DNA of 64,000 nucleotides from Planctomycetota bacterium (GTDB lineage: Bacteria; Planctomycetota; Planctomycetia; Pirellulales; Pirellulaceae), in assembly GCA_014381825.1 (NCBI GenBank), contig JACNKX010000082.1:1-64000 (forward strand), given 5' to 3'. The notes beneath the pieces are model-generated. The model saw only the letters and a program-made list of their open reading frames with translations. It was not told where the DNA came from and ran no database searches. The translations under genes were made by a program, and so were the position numbers. Shown here one piece after another: positions 18,580 to 26,883 of this stretch (position 1 is the first letter of the stretch; each line of letters starts with the position of its first letter).

Positions 18580-21500
18580 ATGGGAGAACGCGGGCTCAGC
18601 CCTGACGAAGCGGAAGCCGTGGAGAAGATCCTCGGCCATCTGAACTTCTCGTCAGGTTCGCTAGATCCGCGGCTCCATGCGAATCTTAATCAGCTTTGGC
18701 AGTCCAAGGCCGTCACCGACTCGACCGAGCCGCCCTGGCAGGCGGTGGGCAAATTGCTGCAAGCCGAACTCGATCGTCTTTCCGGCGAATCGGCGGCATT
18801 GCAAGATGCGACCCAAGCAGCAGCCGTGCTCGACTTGGCCTGGAACCAGACGCTGCCCGGTTACTTCGAGTATCACCGTGAACTGCTGTTCCACCAAACC
18901 GCAGATCGACTTTACAACGCGTTCTTCGTCGGTCGCGTCTGCGAAGCGGTGCTCACTCAGGGAGAACCTTGGACCGAAACGAAACGCGTCAAGGACGCCG
19001 CGATCAATCAGCTGAACGACTATCTCGGCTATCGCCCCGTGGCTGTCCTCGAAGCGAAGAAGATCGAGCCGTACTCGAGTGAACGCTTGCGACCGATTCC
19101 GCTTTTGGTGCGAGATGCTGGAGTTGCCGTCGGACCTTACGAAGAAGTCGTCTCTCGCGCAATCGATCTATTAAAGCAAACTGACGAAGACATCTTGCGG
19201 ACAGCTTATTTCGATCCCGATGCGCTCGACGAACTGGCGATCGATCCACGCGCTTACGACTTTGATCATCCAGTCAACAAACGACCGAACTATCACTTTG
19301 GGCACTGGGATCCGCATCACATCGACGGCCAGGGGAGATACACTCGTTTTGTTATCCAACAAGTTACGTTGGACGCGCTCATGCAGCGACTCGATTCCGA
19401 TGAGGCTTCGCCAGACGAATTGATGGTCGAAGCAGCGGCCGTGCTCGCCGGGATTGTTCTGATGGGTGCGGGGATCAGTGGAGCTGGACCGGATACGCAT
19501 GATTCGACAACGACGCTGAGTACTCTCTTGCCGCAAATTGCTGGCTATCGCGACGCGTTCTACGAGCGTTTGCTGAGCCGGATCCCTGGCACTCACGGTG
19601 AACGACTCGTTGGCGAAGCCGCCGAGCGCCGTCAGCCTTTCGGCTCGGCCCGACAACACTTGAACGCTCAGCTCGCGCGGCGCAGGGCAGCGCAGCTCGA
19701 ACACGTTCAGCTGGCCAAGATATTCGCGCGGGTTGGCTACCCCGATGCCGCCAAACAAGAAGCGAACGTTGTTCCAACGCCTTCGGCTCGGATGCTCTGT
19801 CGCATCGATTGTCGTATCACCGCCACACAAGCCGCGATTCTGCGAAGGGACCCTGAGCGAGCCGTCACATTATTGAGTGAGGCCGTCGACATCCTGCATC
19901 GTGGCATCGAGTGTGGTGCCTTGGTCGATCCGTGGAATATTCTTGGCTTTGATGCACAGTTCAGTCTCTTTCCGGCAACGGAAAACAGCGTCCATGATCA
20001 CCGCATCGACGAACTGATCCTGTTGATGGAAGAGATCTTCGGGTTGTACTCGCGCGCGTGGGCCGAGACAGCTGGCGGCGACGACGCGGAGTTGGTCGAA
20101 CGAATTGCTGCCGACTTTCGGAATCTCGCCAATTGGTGGCGACAATTTGCGGCTCACGAAGTTTCCAACGTAGAAGCGATCGATTCATACGACGCCTACA
20201 ACGCTGCCGAGCATGTTGCGCGCGCGTTGAAGTTGTGGCACGAGGGCGGTGCTGCTGCAGGCGACATCGGTTTCTGGGCACCACACGCTCAGATGTTCGA
20301 CTCGGCGCAGGCCTATGGACTGGTGATCGAAGCGCTGCTCGATCAATCCGATCATGTGGCGGCGCTTGGTTTGCTGATCCATTGGCTCGGTGAAGCCGAG
20401 CGAGTTCCGCTGGAGCAAAGCGATAGCTCGTTCTACCGGCTTTCTGAACGGTGGTTGCTGGACGTCCGACGATCCGAGTTGTCGGGCGATGCCGAATCAC
20501 TCGTCGATGACAATCCAGGGGTGACGGGCGAGACGTGGCAGCTGATTCGGAAGTTTTTTGACTACGTCGAAGCGAATGCCGAAGTGTATTGGGAAACACC
20601 AATGTTCGAATTGGCGAGCAGCGGAAACGGGGCTGCAGCGGACGATCCCGAGCTTGACGATCCCTTTGCCAACGACGAGACCGATGACGAAGGGGACATC
20701 TTTGGTGCGGCTTATGAAAACGTGGTGTTTCACGACAGTGCGAACGATGGGATTGAAGGTGAGATCTTCGACACGAGTGATGCGACGGAGGACGAACTCG
20801 TTAGCGAATCGCAACGCGTGACCGACCGCCTTTCGTTTATGAGCACGCTCGCCAGGCTCTGGAAGAATGCTGGGCTGAGTCGTTTGCACGAATCGTGTGA
20901 CGACGAGATGCTTGAAGAGCGCCGCAACGCAATGCGACATTGGATCGAGAAGCTCGAACGCAATCGCTCCGAGTTGATGGAGCTGGTCGAACAAGTTCGC
21001 AGCTACCGCATTCCGACACCGCAGGGCGACCACGACTCGATGCTCGCCTATGATCGGCGTCGAATGTACAAAGAGGGGCTGCTTGATCGGATCATTGCGA
21101 GCTCGACGGAAACGGCCGACGCAGTGCGACTCCTCCGATCTGCGATCGTTGCCGAAGCAGGCGATGACGCGTCCGTTGATGCCAGTGACACGCCGCGCGA
21201 AGAGAGTTTAACAATCCAAGCCGTCGCCGCAATTTTGCGACGAGACAGTACCGGGGCAAGACGCCTCGCGGGCGAGTTAATTGACGAATTGGCGGATCTC
21301 CCGTTGCTCTACGTGCCGTTGGCCAAGGGAGGCGACGCCCGCGAGATCGTTGCCGCAAGAATTCGCCAGCGAAGCATTCAAGATCTGCTCCTATGTTTGC
21401 CGCGAATCGGACTGTATGTCGAGACTTATCGGCTCATTGAAACGGCCCGCGAGATGGAGAGGATGCATCCAGTCGGTGCCGGAGCGGTGACGGAATTCGA

Positions 21501-22578
21501 CGAGTTGTTTAAAATCGGCTACAAGTCGTTGGTGCAATCGTTGGTCGTATCCGCCGAAGAGTGGGAAGAAGAGGAGGAATCGGAACAGCAACCGCCGAAC
21601 TTGACCGATTCCCCTTTGGTGGCGTGTCTAGAACAGCTCACAGAAGCTGCGTTGCATAGCTGGTTGGCTCACAGCCAGACGCTACGTTTGTCTGTCCTTG
21701 AGAAAGTGAGCGACAAGCGTTCGTGGAGCAAGTTAGTCGAGTTCATCGAAACGTACGGCGACGAGTTGTTTACGCAACGCTTCCTCAATCTCGGCAACGT
21801 TCGAGCGATCTTGCATCAAGGTGCTGATACTTGGCTCACGCAAATCGAAGAGGAAGGTGGCGGCAAGTTCGAGTGTCGTTTGGTCGACGAACTCGACGAT
21901 AAGATCACGCGACAGGACACTGTCTATCGTTTGACGTTGGTGCTAGAAGCGATCATCGAGAATTATGCCGAATATCGTGACTATAACAGTACGACGACAC
22001 AGTCCGATCGAGGCGACTTGCTTTATACGCTGTTGGACTTCTTGCGATTGCAGACAAAGTACGATCGCGTTTGCTGGAACCTAAAGCCGGTCGTCCTCGC
22101 ACACGAAATCCTAGTTCGGCGTGGTTGTAAGCGGGCGGCGCAATTGTGGCGACGTGCATTGCGCGAGCGTATCGATACCGAAGCGGATAAGTTCGTCGAG
22201 CGGCTGGACAAGCTGCAAAAACAATATGCGATGCAAATGCCATCGATCGCTGATCGAATCAACGAGCGATTTATGCGACCGTTGGTGATCGATCGACTGT
22301 GTTCGCTGGTTCAGCCTGCGGTGGCCGAGGCAAAACGCGATGGTCCGCGCCCGACGTTTCGTATGTTACAGTACGAGACCGAGTTCTTGACTCGCGAACC
22401 GAGTGGCGTTGGGTTCGATCTGCCACCATGGCTCGCGTCGTTGGAAGAGGAAGTGCAGCGTGTCTCGCAGCCGCCGCATGAACGCGACGATTACGACGAA
22501 CTCGAACTCGCCGTGCCGCTGCAACGATTAACCTATGAAGAGGCGATTGAACGCCTCGACGAATGGACTGACGAGTAA
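18580..22578 (+). CDS. very large conserved-type protein of unknown function
   Basis: A 1332-residue acidic, largely alpha-helical protein. I do not recognise a named domain. There is no signal peptide, so it is probably cytoplasmic. One hydrophobic Ala/Gly/Ile stretch lies near residues 286-303 (AAVLAGIVLMGAG). An Asp/Glu-rich low-complexity linker (about 685-750) separates two helical halves. The halves have many Leu/Ala/Arg heptad-like helices, as in scaffold or TPR-like proteins. Another acidic run (EEWEEEEESEQQ) lies near residue 990. GGAG stands 8 nt before the ATG. The ThDP enzyme gene follows 18 bp later, so the two may be co-transcribed, but no functional link is evident. The type of protein suggests a planctomycete-specific family. 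Confidence 0.7.
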   Translation: MGERGLSPDEAEAVEKILGHLNFSSGSLDPRLHANLNQLWQSKAVTDSTEPPWQAVGKLLQAELDRLSGESAALQDATQAAAVLDLAWNQTLPGYFEYHRELLFHQTADRLYNAFFVGRVCEAVLTQGEPWTETKRVKDAAINQLNDYLGYRPVAVLEAKKIEPYSSERLRPIPLLVRDAGVAVGPYEEVVSRAIDLLKQTDEDILRTAYFDPDALDELAIDPRAYDFDHPVNKRPNYHFGHWDPHHIDGQGRYTRFVIQQVTLDALMQRLDSDEASPDELMVEAAAVLAGIVLMGAGISGAGPDTHDSTTTLSTLLPQIAGYRDAFYERLLSRIPGTHGERLVGEAAERRQPFGSARQHLNAQLARRRAAQLEHVQLAKIFARVGYPDAAKQEANVVPTPSARMLCRIDCRITATQAAILRRDPERAVTLLSEAVDILHRGIECGALVDPWNILGFDAQFSLFPATENSVHDHRIDELILLMEEIFGLYSRAWAETAGGDDAELVERIAADFRNLANWWRQFAAHEVSNVEAIDSYDAYNAAEHVARALKLWHEGGAAAGDIGFWAPHAQMFDSAQAYGLVIEALLDQSDHVAALGLLIHWLGEAERVPLEQSDSSFYRLSERWLLDVRRSELSGDAESLVDDNPGVTGETWQLIRKFFDYVEANAEVYWETPMFELASSGNGAAADDPELDDPFANDETDDEGDIFGAAYENVVFHDSANDGIEGEIFDTSDATEDELVSESQRVTDRLSFMSTLARLWKNAGLSRLHESCDDEMLEERRNAMRHWIEKLERNRSELMELVEQVRSYRIPTPQGDHDSMLAYDRRRMYKEGLLDRIIASSTETADAVRLLRSAIVAEAGDDASVDASDTPREESLTIQAVAAILRRDSTGARRLAGELIDELADLPLLYVPLAKGGDAREIVAARIRQRSIQDLLLCLPRIGLYVETYRLIETAREMERMHPVGAGAVTEFDELFKIGYKSLVQSLVVSAEEWEEEEESEQQPPNLTDSPLVACLEQLTEAALHSWLAHSQTLRLSVLEKVSDKRSWSKLVEFIETYGDELFTQRFLNLGNVRAILHQGADTWLTQIEEEGGGKFECRLVDELDDKITRQDTVYRLTLVLEAIIENYAEYRDYNSTTTQSDRGDLLYTLLDFLRLQTKYDRVCWNLKPVVLAHEILVRRGCKRAAQLWRRALRERIDTEADKFVERLDKLQKQYAMQMPSIADRINERFMRPLVIDRLCSLVQPAVAEAKRDGPRPTFRMLQYETEFLTREPSGVGFDLPPWLASLEEEVQRVSQPPHERDDYDELELAVPLQRLTYEEAIERLDEWTDE

Positions 22579-22596
22579 CAAGGCACGAGTCGCCCC

Positions 22597-24297
22597 ATGG
22601 CCATTTCTGGAATTCAAGCGTTCCTCGAGATCCTGGCGGACTTCGATGTTCGGTACATCTTCGGCAATCCAGGGACGAGTGAGCTGCCGTTAAACGATGC
22701 GCTCGTCGATGACGATCGTTTTCAGTACATTCTCGGCCTGCAAGAAGTTCCGGTCATGGCGATGGCCGACGGGTTCTCGATGGCGTCGCGGAAGTTGGGA
22801 GTCGTGAGCCTTCACATCAGTTGTGGTTTGGGCAACGCGATGGGGATGCTCTACAACGCGTTTCGTGAAGGCACACCGCTGCTGGTTACCGCCGGTCAAC
22901 AGGATCGACGTTTGCGATTCGAAGAGCCGATTCTCGGCGGCGACATGGTTTCCGTCGCACGTCCGTGGACGAAGTGGTCGGTCGAAGTGAATCGCGTCGA
23001 GGATTTGCCGGTCGCATTGCGACGTGCGGCGCAAACTGCATTAACACCGCCAACTGGTCCGGTCTTTCTGTCGATCCCAATGGACGTGCAAATGGAGATC
23101 AGCGACGCGCTCGATCTGAGCCCAATCCAATTGCCCGACCCTCATGTCCGACCGCCCAAGGAAGCATTGCGACGGGCTGCCGAAGTCCTACTCGCTGCCA
23201 GCAACCCAGGCATCTTGGCCGGTAGTCGGGTGACCGAGCGAAACGCGATGCGAGAACTCGTTGCAGTCGCCGAGTCGCTCGGCGCTCCGGTGATGACCGA
23301 ATCGGGAACGACCCATGGCCGACTGGCGTTCCCCGCCGATCATCCTTTGAACGGACAAGGATTGCCGCTTTGGTCTCCGGAAGTGCGGGAGCGATTGAAG
23401 GAGTTTGACGTCTTGCTGGTCGTTGGCATGGACCTGTTGCGTCAATACGTTCATCACGAGCCATCGCGAGCGATCCCCGAGCATATTCGTCTCGTCCACA
23501 TCGATGAAGATCCGTGGCAGCTCGGAAAGAACTATCCCGTCGAAGTCGGTGTGATTGGTCACACGAAGGTCGTGCTGGATGAGCTGAACGACGAACTGAG
23601 TAAATCGATTACGACTGAGCAGGAGGCGGAAGTTCGCGAACGAGCTGCAAAGCATGTCGCCATTCACGACGCCGCACGCGACGCGTTGCGAGAGCAGATT
23701 GAATCGCAACGTGAGCTTCGCCCGCTAACTCCGCTGGGCCTGATGGGAGCGTTGTCGCGCTCGCTACCGGACGATGTGGCGGTGATCGAAGAGGCCGTGA
23801 CGACAACGAATACGACCTTCGAGCGTCTTGGCGTCCTCAAGAATACGACGGGCTACTTCGGGCATCGTGGTTGGGGATTGGGCTGGGGGCTTGGATGCAC
23901 CCTTGGCGCAAAGCTTGCGTGGCCCGATCGACCAGTCCTCGGTTTGCTAGGCGAAGGGGCGGCGATGTACGGCATCCAAGGTCTTTGGTCGGCGGCGCGC
24001 TACAACATCCCGGTCACCTTCGTCATTTGCAACAACGCTTGCTATCAGATTTTGAAGATCGGAGCCAAAGGAATACAGCTGCCACATGCGATCGAAGGTC
24101 GCTACGAAGGGCTCGACATTCGTGGTCCAGAGATCGACTACGTGTCGCTCGCGAAGTCTCTGGGCGTCGAAGCACATCGTGTGGATGATCCCGACGAACT
24201 GAGCGAGCGTGTCGGCGAGTCGTTGCGCGAACAGAAGCTTCAGCTGTTCGATGTGCCGATCGCACGCGAGACACCGGGCAAATTGAACTACGGCTAG
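22597..24297 (+). CDS. thiamine-diphosphate-dependent decarboxylase (benzoylformate decarboxylase-like)
   Basis: A 566-residue member of the ThDP-dependent decarboxylase/acetolactate-synthase superfamily, closest by eye to benzoylformate decarboxylase. N-terminal Pyr domain: FGNPGTSELP and the catalytic Glu in LGLQEVPVMAMADG (E50), then an active-site-type His in SLHISCGLGNAMG (H73) that matches the BFDC histidine. The PP domain holds the cofactor motif LLGEGAAMYG (near 451) ending in CNNACY (near 479). The usual GDG is GEG here. The enzyme would decarboxylate a 2-oxo acid; the substrate is open, and an acetolactate-synthase-like or oxalyl-CoA-type role is less likely given His73. It converges on the glycosylase gene with only 28 bp between the stops. 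Confidence 0.82.
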   Translation: MAISGIQAFLEILADFDVRYIFGNPGTSELPLNDALVDDDRFQYILGLQEVPVMAMADGFSMASRKLGVVSLHISCGLGNAMGMLYNAFREGTPLLVTAGQQDRRLRFEEPILGGDMVSVARPWTKWSVEVNRVEDLPVALRRAAQTALTPPTGPVFLSIPMDVQMEISDALDLSPIQLPDPHVRPPKEALRRAAEVLLAASNPGILAGSRVTERNAMRELVAVAESLGAPVMTESGTTHGRLAFPADHPLNGQGLPLWSPEVRERLKEFDVLLVVGMDLLRQYVHHEPSRAIPEHIRLVHIDEDPWQLGKNYPVEVGVIGHTKVVLDELNDELSKSITTEQEAEVRERAAKHVAIHDAARDALREQIESQRELRPLTPLGLMGALSRSLPDDVAVIEEAVTTTNTTFERLGVLKNTTGYFGHRGWGLGWGLGCTLGAKLAWPDRPVLGLLGEGAAMYGIQGLWSAARYNIPVTFVICNNACYQILKIGAKGIQLPHAIEGRYEGLDIRGPEIDYVSLAKSLGVEAHRVDDPDELSERVGESLREQKLQLFDVPIARETPGKLNYG

Positions 24298-24325
24298 TGC
24301 GGGTCGCACGGACGTGAGGACGGCT

Positions 24326-24982
24326 CTATCTCTTCGTTCGCGGCGTTGTTCTGTGAAGCCTCTTCAGTCCGCTAACAAATGGAGAGCCATCGATGAAGAA
24401 GCGTAGCTGCGCTTCTTGTGCGGAGCTAACGCCAATTCGCGCCGAATTAGTAATGTGAAATCTTTGTCTTCGACGCGAGCTGTCGTGCGCGATCCAAAGC
24501 CTTGTGCTGCACGTCATGTTCCAGCCATCGAGGTTTCGGTCGACCGCGAGCGCTTCGCACAGCCGGGCTGGACCGCGACAAAGGTCAAGCAACTTGTCAA
24601 TGCCGCGTCGCTTCCGCATGATCTCGATACCAACCATCGGTTCGAGCGCGCGAATTAAGACAGCGGAGGCGCAGCCTCGCTGTTGTGTCACCGCGTTCAT
24701 GCAGTATCTCGCGTGGATCGGATAAACATATGCGAGACCAGGAGGTCCGAACATCGCTGCGTTCTTCTTCGTGCGACCGCGAAAAGAGTGCGATGCCGAA
24801 TCGCCCGAGGCGAGATAAGCTTCTGTTTCCACAATGCGTCCGATGCATATTCCGTCACGCGAGCGCCGAACAAGGAGCTTACCGAGCAGTTGGCGCGCGA
24901 CGAGAGCTACGTCTCGATCGTAGAAGGCTTGCGGTATTACTTCTCCGGACGCCGACTCATCTGCCGTGATGCGTTCAGCCAC
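24326..24982 (-). CDS. mpg: DNA-3-methyladenine glycosylase (AAG/MPG family)
   Basis: A 218-residue base-excision repair glycosylase that removes alkylated purines such as 3-methyladenine. Family motifs are clear: LLGKLLVRR, the catalytic-Glu segment RIVETEAYLASGD (49-61), HSFRGRTKKNAAMFGPPGLAYVY and the CMNAV strand, then RGIDKLLDLCRGPARLCEALAV. Length fits the family (about 200). It starts 2 bp after the stop of the small membrane protein gene, so it is translated from the same message. The C-terminal 20 residues are extra and basic. Confidence 0.92.
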   Translation of the reverse strand: MAERITADESASGEVIPQAFYDRDVALVARQLLGKLLVRRSRDGICIGRIVETEAYLASGDSASHSFRGRTKKNAAMFGPPGLAYVYPIHARYCMNAVTQQRGCASAVLIRALEPMVGIEIMRKRRGIDKLLDLCRGPARLCEALAVDRNLDGWNMTCSTRLWIAHDSSRRRQRFHITNSARIGVSSAQEAQLRFFIDGSPFVSGLKRLHRTTPRTKR

Positions 24983-24984
24983 TT

Positions 24985-25374
24985 TCAGGCCTTGATACCG
25001 AAGCCAAACGCTGTTCCCGTAATCAGCAACACGATGGATCCGCCGATCGACATCGTGACTAACGGACCGATCGCTTCAGCAGGAGCAAGCATAATCGGGC
25101 CAACGAACGTTCCGATGATCCCGCCGCAAAGGACACCCCACCCGACGCCTCGTAAAGGGCGATAGTGATAGAGCCCAATGACGCCGCCAAGTAGTCCCAC
25201 AAGAATCGCACCAATGATGCTCGCAGCAGCGACTTGCCCGAGTGTCAATGTTCTTGCGACGACCGCATGTGCGACGGGCGAGAGCAATGCGGAGACGACT
25301 GCGCAGGCCGCCAGCAGCACGAACAACGCGCTGAGAGGATACCCGGATTGGACGCTTCGATCACTCGTATTCAT
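24985..25374 (-). CDS. small multi-spanning membrane protein of unknown function
   Basis: A 129-residue protein starting MNTSDRSVQSGY. It has three to four hydrophobic segments (about residues 14-36, 44-66, 75-95 and 103-125), rich in Ala, Gly, Ile and Val, with glycine-zipper-like GxxxG spacing (GGVIG, GVGWGVLCGG). No domain recognised. A start 19 codons upstream is possible but adds an untypical Cys/His-containing stretch. It lies between the DUF1501 gene (60 bp) and the glycosylase gene (2 bp), so it is probably co-transcribed with the repair gene. Confidence 0.6.
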   Translation of the reverse strand: MNTSDRSVQSGYPLSALFVLLAACAVVSALLSPVAHAVVARTLTLGQVAAASIIGAILVGLLGGVIGLYHYRPLRGVGWGVLCGGIIGTFVGPIMLAPAEAIGPLVTMSIGGSIVLLITGTAFGFGIKA

Positions 25375-25434
25375 GATTCCGTTTATCACACGACCCGCTC
25401 GGCAATGCAAGAGTAGGCTTGAGAATTGCAATGC

Positions 25435-26871
25435 TCACGACAATACTTCGCGGATCACCCGTCCATGTACATCCGTCAAGCTCACATCGCGACCACCGAA
25501 ACGGAACGTTAGCGTCTCGTGGTCAAGTCCGAGTTGATGCAAGATCGTTGCGTGAATGTCGTGGATCATGAGCGGGTTGTCGACAACAGAATTGCCAAAG
25601 TCGTCCGTCGCGCCAAACGCCACGCCGCCCCGAAAGCCGCCACCTGCCATGAAGATCGAGTAACCGTTCACATGATGGTCGCGTCCGCAAGTGGCGCTGA
25701 TGGTGGGCGTGTGCGGAGTACGCCCCATCTCGCCCGCCCAGACGACAATCGTCTCGTCGAGTAGGCCTCGCTGCTTGAGATCCTTGATCAAGGCGGCGAC
25801 TGCTTGATCGGTAATCATTGCGTTCTCTTCGTGATACTGTTTAATGTTCCCGTGCTGATCCCACGGCGAGTTGTTGGGATGTGTCAAAGGGCAAGTGATC
25901 TCTACGAACCGAACACCCGCCTCGACCAACCGCCTGGCGCGAAGGCATTGCAAGCTGTAGTAGCGTTTGTGTTCGTTTTCCGAATCTACTCCGTACAGCT
26001 TTCGCGTCGCTTCGGTTTCATGGCTGATGTCCGCGACATTTGGAATCTCGCTCTGCATGCGAAATGCCGTTTCATAGTTCCCGATGGCGGCTTCGATCGC
26101 CTGTTGATCGGCGGAGAGCGCAGCAAACTGTCGATCTTGTTCACGAAGAAGATCGAGTTTCCGGCGTTGGATCGCGAGGCTATCGCTGGGCACGATGTTG
26201 TCGACGGGAGTGCCTTTCGCCCGAAGTAGCGTCGCCGAGTGAGTTGCTGGAAGAAACGCACTGCCAAAATTCTCGTAACCGCCGTTGGGAATCCAATCGT
26301 TATTCAGCAGAACGTATCCCGGCAAGGAATCGTTTTCCGTTCCTAGGCCGTACGACGCCCACGAACCGAGGCTCGGTGCGCGACCTGTCACGCGACCCGT
26401 GTGCAGTAGCAAGGCTTGTTGTCCATGCAGCGGTTGTTCGCCGACCAACGAGCGGACGACACATAAGTCATCCGCAAGATCGGCAGCGTGCGGCAGCAGA
26501 TCGCTCACCCACAAACCGCTTTGTCCGCGCTGACGGAACTTCCAGGGACTGCCTAACCACACCCGACTAGCATTGCTCTGGGAACGCTTGGATACGGCGT
26601 CGTTTCCGATTTTCTCGCCCTCATGCTTCGCGAGCATCGGCTTGTAGTCAAACGTATCAACGTGACTTGGGCCTCCGTCCATGAAGCAGAAGATCACATG
26701 TTTTGCTTTGGCCGCGAAATGCGGCATGTCGGTGCCAGCTGCTTCGCTCCGTCGTGCCGCCAGTCCAGCAAAAGCAAGCATGCCGAAACCGTTCGACGCG
26801 GAGTGCAAGAACTCGCGGCGCGTACGTGGTCGTAGCGAGGTCCCCGGTGAGTGACTGTTCGGACATTGCAT
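25435..26871 (-). CDS. DUF1501 Tat-exported protein (module 2)
   Basis: A 478-residue DUF1501 protein. Twin-arginine signal TRREFLHSASNGFGM (17-31). Family signatures: HVIFCFMDGGPSHVDTFDYKP, PWDQHGNIKQYHE, IVVWAGEMGRTPHT, CGRDHHVNGYSIFMAGGG and MIHDIHATILHQLGLDHE. These mirror the module-1 protein, with Asp/His candidates for a metal site. It starts 12 bp after the PSD1-DUF1549-DUF1553 gene, so the two are one operon and translation may be coupled. Function of the family is unproven; a hydrolase of sulfatase-like fold acting outside the cytoplasm is the usual inference. Confidence 0.88.
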   Translation of the reverse strand: MQCPNSHSPGTSLRPRTRREFLHSASNGFGMLAFAGLAARRSEAAGTDMPHFAAKAKHVIFCFMDGGPSHVDTFDYKPMLAKHEGEKIGNDAVSKRSQSNASRVWLGSPWKFRQRGQSGLWVSDLLPHAADLADDLCVVRSLVGEQPLHGQQALLLHTGRVTGRAPSLGSWASYGLGTENDSLPGYVLLNNDWIPNGGYENFGSAFLPATHSATLLRAKGTPVDNIVPSDSLAIQRRKLDLLREQDRQFAALSADQQAIEAAIGNYETAFRMQSEIPNVADISHETEATRKLYGVDSENEHKRYYSLQCLRARRLVEAGVRFVEITCPLTHPNNSPWDQHGNIKQYHEENAMITDQAVAALIKDLKQRGLLDETIVVWAGEMGRTPHTPTISATCGRDHHVNGYSIFMAGGGFRGGVAFGATDDFGNSVVDNPLMIHDIHATILHQLGLDHETLTFRFGGRDVSLTDVHGRVIREVLS

Positions 26872-26883
26872 GATTTGCGTAGC

